Source: Oscillospiraceae bacterium
Lineage (GTDB): Bacteria > Bacillota > Clostridia > Oscillospirales > Ruminococcaceae
DNA: 64,000 nucleotides
Direction: 5' to 3'
Assembly (NCBI GenBank): GCA_017396665.1
Contig: JAFQLH010000077.1
Coordinates: 24,805-88,804 of the forward strand
The notes under the pieces are model-generated. The model saw nothing but the letters and a program-made list of their open reading frames with translations. It was not told where the DNA came from and searched no databases. Within the stretch, counting starts at the first letter, position 1, and every line of letters starts with the position of its first letter. The translations under genes were made by a program, and so were the position numbers. Below are positions 1 to 7,125 of the stretch, piece after piece.

Positions 1-975
1 CCACGTTTTTCTTCCGGTGACGGCAAGGCACTTATCAAGTCTACTGTCAGAGGTGATGACCTTTTCATCCTCTGCGATGTAGGAAACTACAACGTAAAGT
101 ATAACATGTTCGGCAACCAGAACAGCATGTCACCTGATGACCATTATCAGGACCTCAAGAGACTTAGACAGGCTGCAGGCGGTAAGGCACACAGAATCAA
201 CATCATTATGCCTATCCTTTACGGCGGACGTCAGCACAGAAGAAACTACCGCGAGTCACTTGACTGTGCAGTTGCACTTCAGGAGCTTCAGGAAATGGGC
301 GTTTCTAATATTATCACATTCGACGCACATGACCCAAGAGTACAGAACGCAGTTCCTCTTATGGGCTTTGACAATGTTATTCCAACTTATCAGGTTCTCA
401 AGAAGATGTTCAAGGATATCCCTGACATAAAAGTTGACAAGGACCACTTCATGATTGTATCACCTGACGAAGGTGCTATCAACAGAAATATGTACTACGC
501 TTCAGTTCTCGGAATCAATCTCGGTATGTTCTACAAGAGACGTGACTACTCAGTAATTGTTAACGGACGCAACCCTATCGTTGCTCATGAGTATCTCGGA
601 AACTCGGTAGACGGCATGGATATCTTTGTTGCTGACGATATTATTTCATCCGGCGAATCAATGCTTGAGGTTGCCGCTGAGCTCAAGAAGCGCAACGCAA
701 GAAAGATTTACGCATACGCTACCTATCCACTCTTCACAAACGGTCTCAATGTATTTGACGAGGCTTACAAGAACGGTATTATTGACGGTGTATTCGGAAC
801 AAACCTTACATACCGCACACCTGAGCTTCTCAGCAGAGAATGGTATCACGACGTTGACTGTGCAAAGTACATCGCTTACTTTATTGCATCACTCAACCAC
901 GACCTTTCCATCTCAGCTATCATTGACCCACACGAGAAGATTAAGACACTTCTTAAGGAAACAGGCAGAGCTTAA
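1..975 (+). CDS. prs: Ribose-phosphate pyrophosphokinase, 5' truncated by window edge
   Basis: Makes PRPP from ribose 5-phosphate and ATP for nucleotide, His and Trp synthesis in the cytoplasm. The frame is open from base 1, so the true start lies outside the window; 324 residues are visible. The flexible-loop YKRR motif and the PRPP-binding loop VADDIISSGES are present. The loop differs from the usual DDxxDTxGT form, which I associate with a longer clostridial Prs variant. It ends just before a strong terminator and is separated from the next gene by its own promoter. Family assignment is firm; the subclass is inferred. Confidence 0.93.
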   Translation, partial: PRFSSGDGKALIKSTVRGDDLFILCDVGNYNVKYNMFGNQNSMSPDDHYQDLKRLRQAAGGKAHRINIIMPILYGGRQHRRNYRESLDCAVALQELQEMGVSNIITFDAHDPRVQNAVPLMGFDNVIPTYQVLKKMFKDIPDIKVDKDHFMIVSPDEGAINRNMYYASVLGINLGMFYKRRDYSVIVNGRNPIVAHEYLGNSVDGMDIFVADDIISSGESMLEVAAELKKRNARKIYAYATYPLFTNGLNVFDEAYKNGIIDGVFGTNLTYRTPELLSREWYHDVDCAKYIAYFIASLNHDLSISAIIDPHEKIKTLLKETGRA

Positions 976-988
976 TTTAATAATTACA

Positions 989-1020
989 GAGGGAGTCAGA
1001 AAACCTGACCCCCTCTTTTT
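989..1020 (+). terminator. Rho-independent terminator of prs
   Basis: GAGGG-A-GTCAG pairs with CTGAC-C-CCCTC across a five-base loop and is followed by five T. It starts 13 bases after the prs stop codon. Confidence 0.9.
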
Positions 1021-1021
1021 G

Positions 1022-1050
1022 TTGACAGAGATAATATATTATGATAGAAT
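1022..1050 (+). promoter_or_regulatory. SigA promoter for the TSCPD gene pair
   Basis: TTGACA (1022-1027), 17-base spacer, TAGAAT (1045-1050). It begins directly after the prs terminator and 35 bases before the next start codon. Confidence 0.85.
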
Positions 1051-1084
1051 TAGAACATAATAAGTTTCAAGGAGATGTAATATC

Positions 1085-1348
1085 ATGGACTTTTCATACA
1101 GAACTCAGAGCGTATGTGCTTCTGAAATAAAATTCAAGCTCAATGGAAACATTGTTTCAGACATTACATTTATGGGTGGCTGCAACGGAAATCTCAAGGC
1201 AATTTCAAAGCTTGTTGACGGCATGACCGTTGAGCAGATAGAAAAGGTGCTTTTGGGAAACACCTGCGGAAGAAGACCGACATCTTGTGCTGACCAGCTT
1301 GCAAAGGCAGTAAGGGCAGCTTATGACAGCCAGAATAAAGGAGAATAA
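1085..1348 (+). CDS. TSCPD domain protein (TIGR03905 type)
   Basis: An 87-residue cytoplasmic protein of the short TSCPD family. It contains the signature-like segment TSCADQLA near the C-terminus and conserved cysteines (MGGCNGN, NTCGRRPTSC). TSCPD domains are also found at the C-terminus of vitamin-B12-dependent ribonucleotide reductases; the stand-alone form has no established function. The start is set by AAGGAG about eight bases upstream and by the dedicated promoter. It is co-transcribed with the next gene, two bases downstream. No catalytic role can be assigned. Confidence 0.85.
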   Translation: MDFSYRTQSVCASEIKFKLNGNIVSDITFMGGCNGNLKAISKLVDGMTVEQIEKVLLGNTCGRRPTSCADQLAKAVRAAYDSQNKGE

Positions 1349-1350
1349 TC

Positions 1351-1602
1351 ATGATTGAATTCAGATATGACACACAGTTCCTTATCGAAGGAGAAAATCT
1401 TGATGAGGACACAATCAACGACTACATTATAGAAAACTTCAAGGGAGATTCCCTTCTCGCTGTTGGTGACGAAGAACTTGTAAAGGTTCATTTTCACACA
1501 AACGAGCCTTGGGACCTGCTGAAATATGCGGCTTCACTTGGCGAGATTTTCGACATAGTTATTGAGGATATGGACAGACAGTCCAGAGGACTCAAGGGAT
1601 AG
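1351..1602 (+). CDS. Stand-alone FakA/YloV C-terminal-like domain protein
   Basis: An 83-residue protein that resembles only the C-terminal tail of fatty-acid kinase FakA (DAK2/YloV). The segments QFLIEGENL, GDSLLAVGDEELVKVHFHTNEPW and LGEIFDIVIEDM match that region's characteristic HVHTN and IENM motifs. The kinase domains are missing and no partner fakA or fakB is in the window. The gene starts two bases after the TSCPD stop, with AAAGGAG overlapping that stop, so the pair is one operon. It could be a domain remnant or an adaptor; the intact small ORF and its ribosome site argue that it is expressed. Confidence 0.75.
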   Translation: MIEFRYDTQFLIEGENLDEDTINDYIIENFKGDSLLAVGDEELVKVHFHTNEPWDLLKYAASLGEIFDIVIEDMDRQSRGLKG

Positions 1603-1610
1603 AAAACCAA

Positions 1611-1638
1611 AAGGCACCTGCTTTAAAGCAAGTGCCTT
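1611..1638. terminator. Bidirectional terminator between convergent genes
   Basis: AAGGCAC-c-TGCTTT pairs with AAAGCA-a-GTGCCTT. T-rich tracts flank it on both strands, between the FakA-C-like gene and the oppositely oriented SIMPL gene. Confidence 0.85.
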
Positions 1639-1642
1639 ATTT

Positions 1643-2290
1643 TTATTTTATAGTCCAGGTTATCGTTACATTATCCGAAGCTTCAACATCCTGAGGGTTG
1701 ATTGATACACCTGCTGTAGCTGAACGCATAAGCATAACATCATTACTGTAATCACATTCAGAATATAATGATGGCTTGATATCAGAGTATGTAATATTCA
1801 CTATTTCACAAAGCTCTACACCTGAAGCTTCGCAGAGGATTTTTGCTTTCTCTGTAGCATTACGGCAAGCGCTCTCAATAGCTGTATTGCAAACGGAATC
1901 CTTATCCTTTACAGTAAATCTTACGTAGAGATTTGGCTCAGCGATTGTATTTGTAACAGCACAGATAACATCAGACAATGTCTTGTTATCGAAGTCGAAT
2001 TCAAGCACCAGACCGTGAGAGCACTTATAACCGACGAATTTATTAGAGTAGCCGTTTTCGCTGTGCTCAGATTTATACTCTGCACAAACATTATAGCTTT
2101 TAGTTTTAAGGGCATTATCATCAAAGCCTACACCTGCTAAAGCTGACTTTAAGGCAATGAGCTTTTCCTCATTTGAGCAGATTGCCCTTGAATAATCAGC
2201 ATCAGTGCTTAATACTGTAAGGCTTATTTCTACAAAATCCACCGGTGAAATTACCTTACCTGTTCCCTTTACCGTAATAGTTCTTGGCAT
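1643..2290 (-). CDS. SIMPL domain protein (DUF541)
   Basis: A 215-residue protein covering the full SIMPL fold: N-terminal TITVKGTGKV, the central GYKCSHGLVLEF strand and the helix NATEKAKILCEASGVEL before the last strands. Other SIMPL members are often periplasmic or extracellular. This one has no signal peptide, so it is probably cytoplasmic. GGAGGG lies seven bases before the ATG. It follows the alarmone synthetase gene by 21 bases and is probably co-transcribed with it. Cellular role unknown. Confidence 0.85.
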   Translation of the reverse strand: MPRTITVKGTGKVISPVDFVEISLTVLSTDADYSRAICSNEEKLIALKSALAGVGFDDNALKTKSYNVCAEYKSEHSENGYSNKFVGYKCSHGLVLEFDFDNKTLSDVICAVTNTIAEPNLYVRFTVKDKDSVCNTAIESACRNATEKAKILCEASGVELCEIVNITYSDIKPSLYSECDYSNDVMLMRSATAGVSINPQDVEASDNVTITWTIK

Positions 2291-2311
2291 ATAAATCCCT
2301 CCTGTTTTAAA

Positions 2312-2998
2312 TTATTCAAAATCATCATCAATCTGCAGAAGCTTTCTGAGGTTATCCATTTTTTTATCAAGGTTTTCGCTAAGGCTGGCACATTCTAAAA
2401 GCTCACTTGCTACGTACTCATTAAAGTCAAAGTCCTTTTTATATCTGAGCTGGTGCTCAAGAGAAGCCCACGAGTGCATTGCGATTGTTCTTAGCTGAAT
2501 TTCAACCTTCATTATTCTCTTTTCATTAGCTAAAAAAATCGGAACCTCTACAATGAGATGAAGGCTTCTGTATCCGTTCGGCTTAGGATTTGCGATATAA
2601 TCCTTCATAGACACAAGCTTGATATCATCTTGCTTGAGCAGTGCATCTGCAAGCATATAGACGTCCTTCTCGAAAGAACACACGACACGCACTCCTGCTA
2701 CGTCATTGATATTCTTTTCAACAGTCTCAAGATTAAGCGGAAGGTTTTTCTTCTCAAGCTTTTCTTTAAGGCTCATTGGCTTTTTTAGTCTTGTTTTAAT
2801 TGAGTTAATAGGATTACGGTCGTATCTGAGAGAAAACTCAACATTCAGTACGTTAAACTTAGTTTCTATCTCCATAATGGCACATTTATAGTACGACATC
2901 AAAGTGCCATAGCTGTGCATAAAATCAACTGAATCTTCTATATGCTGAAAAGAAAACACATCTGTGATTTCTCTAGCTTTAAGCTCCTTACTGTTCAA
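2312..2998 (-). CDS. Small alarmone synthetase (RelQ/YjbM-like GTP pyrophosphokinase)
   Basis: A 228-residue RelA/SpoT-synthetase-only protein predicted to make (p)ppGpp or pGpp. Visible motifs are NDVAGVRVVCSF, the substrate loop KPNGYRSLHLIV and the VEIQLRTIAMHSWASLEHQL block with YK. There is no hydrolase, TGS or ACT domain, so it belongs to the single-domain SAS group, and its length and C-terminal helix fit the RelQ subgroup better than full RelA. It has its own SigA promoter, and the SIMPL gene lies downstream in the same operon. Confidence 0.9.
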   Translation of the reverse strand: MNSKELKAREITDVFSFQHIEDSVDFMHSYGTLMSYYKCAIMEIETKFNVLNVEFSLRYDRNPINSIKTRLKKPMSLKEKLEKKNLPLNLETVEKNINDVAGVRVVCSFEKDVYMLADALLKQDDIKLVSMKDYIANPKPNGYRSLHLIVEVPIFLANEKRIMKVEIQLRTIAMHSWASLEHQLRYKKDFDFNEYVASELLECASLSENLDKKMDNLRKLLQIDDDFE

Positions 2999-3030
2999 AC
3001 GTTATCGCCTCTTTCTTTTTTAATACTATA

Positions 3031-3059
3031 ATTGTAGCACACAGAAAAAATACTGTCAA
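3031..3059 (-). promoter_or_regulatory. SigA promoter of the alarmone synthetase operon
   Basis: Minus strand TTGACA (complement 3054-3059), 17-base spacer, TACAAT (complement 3031-3036). Confidence 0.75.
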
Positions 3060-3075
3060 CTACATAGCACTTCAC

Positions 3076-3104
3076 TTGACAGCTTTTGCAAAACAATATA
3101 TAAT
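3076..3104 (+). promoter_or_regulatory. Consensus SigA promoter of bioY
   Basis: TTGACA (3076-3081), 17 bases, TATAAT (3099-3104), a perfect match. The start codon follows 30 bases later. No BirA-type operator is recognisable. Confidence 0.85.
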
Positions 3105-3134
3105 TACTTGGAACGATAATACAGGTGATTATTT

Positions 3135-3659
3135 ATGAAATCAAGCATTTACAACATGACAGCTTCTGCCGTTTTCGTGGCAATTATCACTATATGCTCA
3201 CAGCTTGCAATACCCTTCCCTTCAGGAGTTTCTATAACACTTCAGACCTTTGCAATATCGCTGACAGGCTTTTGCTCCAAACCGTTACGCTCATTTGTAA
3301 CAATACTGGTATATATACTTCTGGGCGCTGTTGGCATTCCTGTTTTCAGCGGTTTTCAGGGCGGACTTGGAATAATTACAGGACACGCAGGTGGATTCAT
3401 AGCAGGATTTATTCCGCTAGCTGTTTTGTGCAGCATAGCTTCAGTTACAAGTAAAAAGCCATTCAAGATTATATTCTCAGCGACAGGACTTATACTTTGT
3501 CACCTTATGGGAGTTATATATTTTTCAATATATACAAACACATCCTTCGTCTCTTCACTTCTTGCTGTATGTTTGCCATATATAATTAAAGACGCTGTTT
3601 TGATATATCTTTCATATGAGCTGTCACTACGGCTAAAAAGACACAGGATTTTCAGATAA
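3135..3659 (+). CDS. bioY: BioY family biotin transporter (ECF S component)
   Basis: A 174-residue, highly hydrophobic membrane protein with about six membrane segments. The BioY hallmarks are present: early SGVSITLQTFAISLTG, the glycine-rich GGLGIITGHAGGFIAGF signature and VTILVYILLGAVGIPVF. It is predicted to bind biotin and work with a shared energy-coupling module, which is not in this window; no biotin synthesis genes adjoin it. It is monocistronic, with a perfect promoter and its own terminator. The start follows a GGTGAT-type ribosome site. Confidence 0.92.
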   Translation: MKSSIYNMTASAVFVAIITICSQLAIPFPSGVSITLQTFAISLTGFCSKPLRSFVTILVYILLGAVGIPVFSGFQGGLGIITGHAGGFIAGFIPLAVLCSIASVTSKKPFKIIFSATGLILCHLMGVIYFSIYTNTSFVSSLLAVCLPYIIKDAVLIYLSYELSLRLKRHRIFR

Positions 3660-3664
3660 CAGAC

Positions 3665-3690
3665 AAGCCCCTTTGCAATCAAAGGGGCTT
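3665..3690. terminator. Bidirectional terminator between bioY and the patatin gene
   Basis: An 11-base perfect stem, AAGCCCCTTTG / CAAAGGGGCTT, with a four-base loop. It lies between convergent stop codons; the T-tract is weak on both sides. Confidence 0.75.
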
Positions 3691-3703
3691 TAGTATTTAT
3701 TGA

Positions 3704-4555
3704 TTAATCTGATTCAAGAAACCTCTTGAGCTCTAAGAGTCTTGCATTTGCCTGCTCCCTGCCGATATTATATACCAGCTCAAGTGCGTTAGGGTCATGC
3801 TCAATTCTGCCAATAGGCAACGGTTCATCAGGAGCAAAGACAAATACATCGCCTTCGCTTTCTCTGTCATAGACGTACTTGGTCTGCTTATTATACATCT
3901 TATGTCTGTTGTCCATCGCTTTTACAAGCTCAGGATAGTCTTTGAAGGCAACCTTTATAAACGGCATAACGCTGTTTTTCTTTTTCTGATAGTTTCTTGG
4001 TCTTGTCAGAATAACAACGTTCTTGTTATATCCAAGCTTCTCAAAAGCTCTGAGCGGAATTGAATCTGCTATTCCACCGTCAAGAAACTTCCTGCCGTCA
4101 ATTTCTACGACCTTAGAAACGAGTGGCATAGAGGCTGATGCCCTTATCCACTGCAGGTCCTTTTCTGAGCACTTGTCTATCTTCTTGTAAACAGCCTTTC
4201 CTGTTTCTATGTCAGTTGCAACCGCATAAAATGTCATAGGAGAATTCTGAAAGGTTTCAAAATCAAATTTGTCAAGCTCATACGGGATTTCTCTGTAACA
4301 AAAATCCGCACCGAACATATCACCTGTTTTTATAAGCGAGCGGACACTGCAATATCTTTTATCATTGCAGTATTTTTTATTATACCTGATAGAGCGTCCA
4401 ATCTGATTTGATTTATAGTTAATTCCAAAGCAAGCTCCTGCAGAAACACCGATAGAACCATCAAACACAATACCATTTTCCATAAGTACATCAATGATTC
4501 CGGCAGTGTACATTCCACGCATTGCGCCGCCTTCCATAATAAGTCCTGTTGCCAT
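3704..4555 (-). CDS. Patatin-like phospholipase
   Basis: A 283-residue cytoplasmic lipid acyl hydrolase of the patatin/RssA class. The oxyanion-hole motif is GGAMRGMY near residue 9. The nucleophile elbow is GVSAG (GxSxG) and the dyad aspartate lies in DGGIADSIPL. The start was moved 36 bases inward from the longest frame because GGAGG lies seven bases before ATG at 4555 and the domain begins directly after it. The monocistronic gene converges on bioY. The in vivo lipid substrate cannot be read from the sequence. Confidence 0.9.
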   Translation of the reverse strand: MATGLIMEGGAMRGMYTAGIIDVLMENGIVFDGSIGVSAGACFGINYKSNQIGRSIRYNKKYCNDKRYCSVRSLIKTGDMFGADFCYREIPYELDKFDFETFQNSPMTFYAVATDIETGKAVYKKIDKCSEKDLQWIRASASMPLVSKVVEIDGRKFLDGGIADSIPLRAFEKLGYNKNVVILTRPRNYQKKKNSVMPFIKVAFKDYPELVKAMDNRHKMYNKQTKYVYDRESEGDVFVFAPDEPLPIGRIEHDPNALELVYNIGREQANARLLELKRFLESD

Positions 4556-4669
4556 ATACAAGCCTCCATTCGTACCCGTCAAGTATATCACTAATTAGAT
4601 TTTTTGTCAATGTGGCATCGTTTTCCATATTTATTATTACAAATTCAAAATATATATTAACATTTCTTA

Positions 4670-4698
4670 TTGAAAATTTTATGATATTATGATATAAT
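4670..4698 (+). promoter_or_regulatory. SigA promoter of the sensor-GGDEF gene
   Basis: TTGAAA (4670-4675), 17 bases, TATAAT (4693-4698), 37 bases before the chosen ATG. Confidence 0.8.
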
Positions 4699-4735
4699 TA
4701 CAGTAGATTAACATATTGAATGCGAGGTGTCAATT

Positions 4736-6688
4736 ATGAATAACAGAAAGCTCATAGGTGTTATTATACCTTTTCCTGAAGGATTATACCAGCAGAGAGT
4801 GCTTGAGGGTCTTACTTCACAGGCTGAAAAGTATGGTTATGACCTTGCTGTTTTTTCATGTCTTGTCGAAGTATCGCATTACCACAAAGACTACCTTGCA
4901 GGAGATATGAACATTTTTAACCTCATTAATTATGACATACTCGATGCAGTTGTGCTTGTCCCCCTGCCCCTTGTTCACGACAACAATTACACAGAGCTTG
5001 AAAGATTCAGAGAAAGGCTTGCAACCAAGTGTAAAAAGCCTGTTGTCACTCTTGACCTACCGGTAAGTGACTATACTTGCTCCAAGACTGATGACACCAC
5101 TGCTTTCGCTGAAATAACCAAACATATTCTCGATGTTCACAAATGCTCGGATATTTATTTTCTTGCAGGAACAAAGGACTATGACATTTCACATAAGCGT
5201 ATATCAGGCTTCACTTCCGAGCTTGAAAGACGTGGTTTACCTATCGATGAAAGCAAGATATTCTACGGTGACTTCTGGTATACAAGCGGTGCTGCACTTG
5301 CGGATAGAATTATCTCAGGTGAGCTGAAAACACCTGACGCAATTATCTGTGCGAGTGACCATATGGCAATAGGGCTTGCAAACAGGCTGATAGAAGGCGG
5401 CGTGAAGATTCCTGAGGATATAATTATTACAGGCTTCGATGCAACCCAGGAAGCTCTGCTGAACGGACTCAGCATCACTACATATGCTCCACCGATTAAA
5501 AGAACTGCGCAGGAGGCAATCAACGAGATTCGAAAGATTATAGAACCCGACAGAGAAATCTTCCCTCCTGACAAGATTTCTTCCCAGAACCTAGTTATCG
5601 GTGAAAGCTGTGGTTGTCACTATAATGTTTCTTCTTTCAAAAATCAACTGATTCATTCCGTTTACAGAATGAATCACGATTACAGCCAGAAAGACATTTT
5701 TGACAAAGCTGATTTCGGCAGACTTATGGAAAGCTACATGTTTGAACAGCTTACATCAACAGGCTCACCACAGGAATGTACAAATCAGATTTTCAGATAC
5801 ACCTATCTTGTGAGACCATTTGACCATCTCTTCATATGCCTCAGAGATAACTGGCTTGATAAGGACACTCCTCTCATTGAAGGTTACCCTGAACAAATGC
5901 GGCTTGTTTTGGATGCTATACCTGAAAACCATAAGCTTCATCATCTTGCTGCTTCTTATAGTCTTAATGACAAGGCCCAGCTATTTTATACAAAGCTCAT
6001 GCTACCTCAAATAAAAAGCTGTTCTCATGAGCCGTCAGTTTTCTACTTTATGCCTCTGCATTTCCAAAATGACACACTTGGTTATTGCGTTTTGCAGTGT
6101 AATTATGGTGTAAAGAGTTATCCAACAAACGTTCACAGAAACTGGATTAGAAACGTTAACAACACACTTGAGATGAGCAGAATGCTTCAGAAGCTGTTTG
6201 TGCTTTCGTCAAAGGACTTTTTGACAGGTCTTGATAACAGAACCGGTATGGAAAACAGCCTCAAGAAAATGGTCAAGCATTCAAGCACAGATGATAACTG
6301 TTTCGCCTGTGTAATAGATATGGATGGGCTGAAGGTAATAAATGATACTTTTGGTCATAACGAGGGCGATAACGCTATAATAACTATGGCTAATATTATC
6401 AATCTTTCGAAAAAGGAAAACGAAATTGCAGTAAGAGCCGGCGGAGATGAAATCTATCTTATCGGTATCGGCAAGTATTCTGATGATGATGTTGAACATC
6501 GAATTGAACTTATCAAAACGATGCTTGACAACTACAACGACAATAGTCAGAAGCCTTATATAGTTTCTGCGAGTCTCGGCGGCTGTTGTATGAAGATTGA
6601 ATCAGTTGCTGATATAGAAACAGCAATAAAGATTGCGGACAAAAACATGTATCAGTCAAAAATACTCAACAAAAGACACAGGATATAA
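4736..6688 (+). CDS. LacI-type ligand-binding domain fused to GGDEF domain
   Basis: A 650-residue protein. Residues about 5-300 form a LacI/GalR-type periplasmic-binding fold (KLIGVIIPFPEG, later DAIICASDHMAIGLANRL and IIITGFDATQEA) without a DNA-binding helix-turn-helix. The middle, about 310-480, is unassigned. The C-terminal 165 residues are a GGDEF domain with DFLTGLDNRTG, DMDGLKVINDTFGHNEGD and the active-site variant GGDEI. No RxxD inhibitory site precedes GGDEI. There is no signal peptide or membrane span, so it is probably a cytoplasmic sugar sensor that makes c-di-GMP. ATG at 4736 is preferred over the GTG at 4727, which overlaps the GAGGTG ribosome site. Confidence 0.88.
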   Translation: MNNRKLIGVIIPFPEGLYQQRVLEGLTSQAEKYGYDLAVFSCLVEVSHYHKDYLAGDMNIFNLINYDILDAVVLVPLPLVHDNNYTELERFRERLATKCKKPVVTLDLPVSDYTCSKTDDTTAFAEITKHILDVHKCSDIYFLAGTKDYDISHKRISGFTSELERRGLPIDESKIFYGDFWYTSGAALADRIISGELKTPDAIICASDHMAIGLANRLIEGGVKIPEDIIITGFDATQEALLNGLSITTYAPPIKRTAQEAINEIRKIIEPDREIFPPDKISSQNLVIGESCGCHYNVSSFKNQLIHSVYRMNHDYSQKDIFDKADFGRLMESYMFEQLTSTGSPQECTNQIFRYTYLVRPFDHLFICLRDNWLDKDTPLIEGYPEQMRLVLDAIPENHKLHHLAASYSLNDKAQLFYTKLMLPQIKSCSHEPSVFYFMPLHFQNDTLGYCVLQCNYGVKSYPTNVHRNWIRNVNNTLEMSRMLQKLFVLSSKDFLTGLDNRTGMENSLKKMVKHSSTDDNCFACVIDMDGLKVINDTFGHNEGDNAIITMANIINLSKKENEIAVRAGGDEIYLIGIGKYSDDDVEHRIELIKTMLDNYNDNSQKPYIVSASLGGCCMKIESVADIETAIKIADKNMYQSKILNKRHRI

Positions 6689-6692
6689 GATA

Positions 6693-6720
6693 AAGCCCCA
6701 TAATATTATGGGGCTTATTT
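6693..6720 (+). terminator. Terminator of the sensor-GGDEF gene
   Basis: AAGCCCCATA / TATGGGGCTT stem followed by ATTTATT, five bases after the stop codon. Confidence 0.85.
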
Positions 6721-6721
6721 A

Positions 6722-6750
6722 TTGACAAAAGCATACCGTTGTGATATAAT
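6722..6750 (+). promoter_or_regulatory. Consensus promoter of tRNA-Leu(UAG)
   Basis: TTGACA (6722-6727), 17 bases, TATAAT (6745-6750), 18 bases before the mature tRNA 5' end. Confidence 0.88.
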
Positions 6751-6768
6751 AATTGAGTTGTGAATAAT

Positions 6769-6852
6769 GCGGGTGTGGTGAAATTGGCAGACACGATAGA
6801 TTTAGGTTCTATTGCCGAAAGCGTGCAGGTTCAAGTCCTGTCACCCGCACCA
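6769..6852 (+). tRNA. tRNA-Leu (anticodon UAG)
   Basis: An 84-nt class II tRNA with encoded CCA. The acceptor GCGGGTG pairs with CACCCGC. The anticodon stem ATAGA/TCTAT encloses loop TTTAGGT, giving anticodon UAG. A long variable arm and T-arm CAGGTTCAAGTCCTG are present. It has its own consensus promoter and downstream hairpin terminators. Confidence 0.95.
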
Positions 6853-7024
6853 TATAAACGTAGTGAGCCCAAGGATGTGAGGCTTACTGCGATTTTATTT
6901 TGGTGAAACACGGGCTTGAACCTGTGGGGCAACGTCCTGTCACCCGCACCATAAAACGTAGTGAGCTGAAGGAAGTGAGGCTTACTGCGTTTTTATTTTG
7001 GTGAAAAACGTGCTTGAACCTGTG
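6835..7024 (+). repeat. Tandem imperfect duplication of the tRNA-Leu 3' end plus terminator
   Basis: Two units with a 99-base period (6835 and 6934). Each starts with the 18-nt tRNA 3' end (GTCCTGTCACCCGCACCA), runs through the terminator hairpin, and ends with CTTGAACCTGTG. In the second unit the 5' half of the T-arm lies upstream in inverted orientation (TTGAACCTG at 6916-6924), separated from GTCCTG by nine bases. It reads as a rearranged, non-functional tRNA 3' end. Confidence 0.8.
6859..6901 (+). terminator. Terminator of tRNA-Leu(UAG), duplicated downstream
   Basis: CGTAGTGAGCC pairs with GGCTTACTGCG through nine Watson-Crick and two G-U pairs, followed by ATTTTATTTT. A second copy of the hairpin and T-tract lies at 6957-6999. 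Confidence 0.78.
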
Positions 7025-7065
7025 TTGACAGATTACTAACCTTACCACCTGTCATACAAAAGTAA

Positions 7066-7092
7066 AAAGCCTTTCTGATTCGGAAAGGCTTT
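7066..7092. terminator. Terminator of the exported-protein operon (minus), bidirectional
   Basis: AAAGCCTTTC / GAAAGGCTTT stem with a seven-base loop. On the minus strand it is followed by TTACTTTT, 34 bases after the last stop codon of the operon. Confidence 0.85.
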
Positions 7093-7125
7093 AATCTATT
7101 ATTTACAATACAATGTTGTTGTTTT

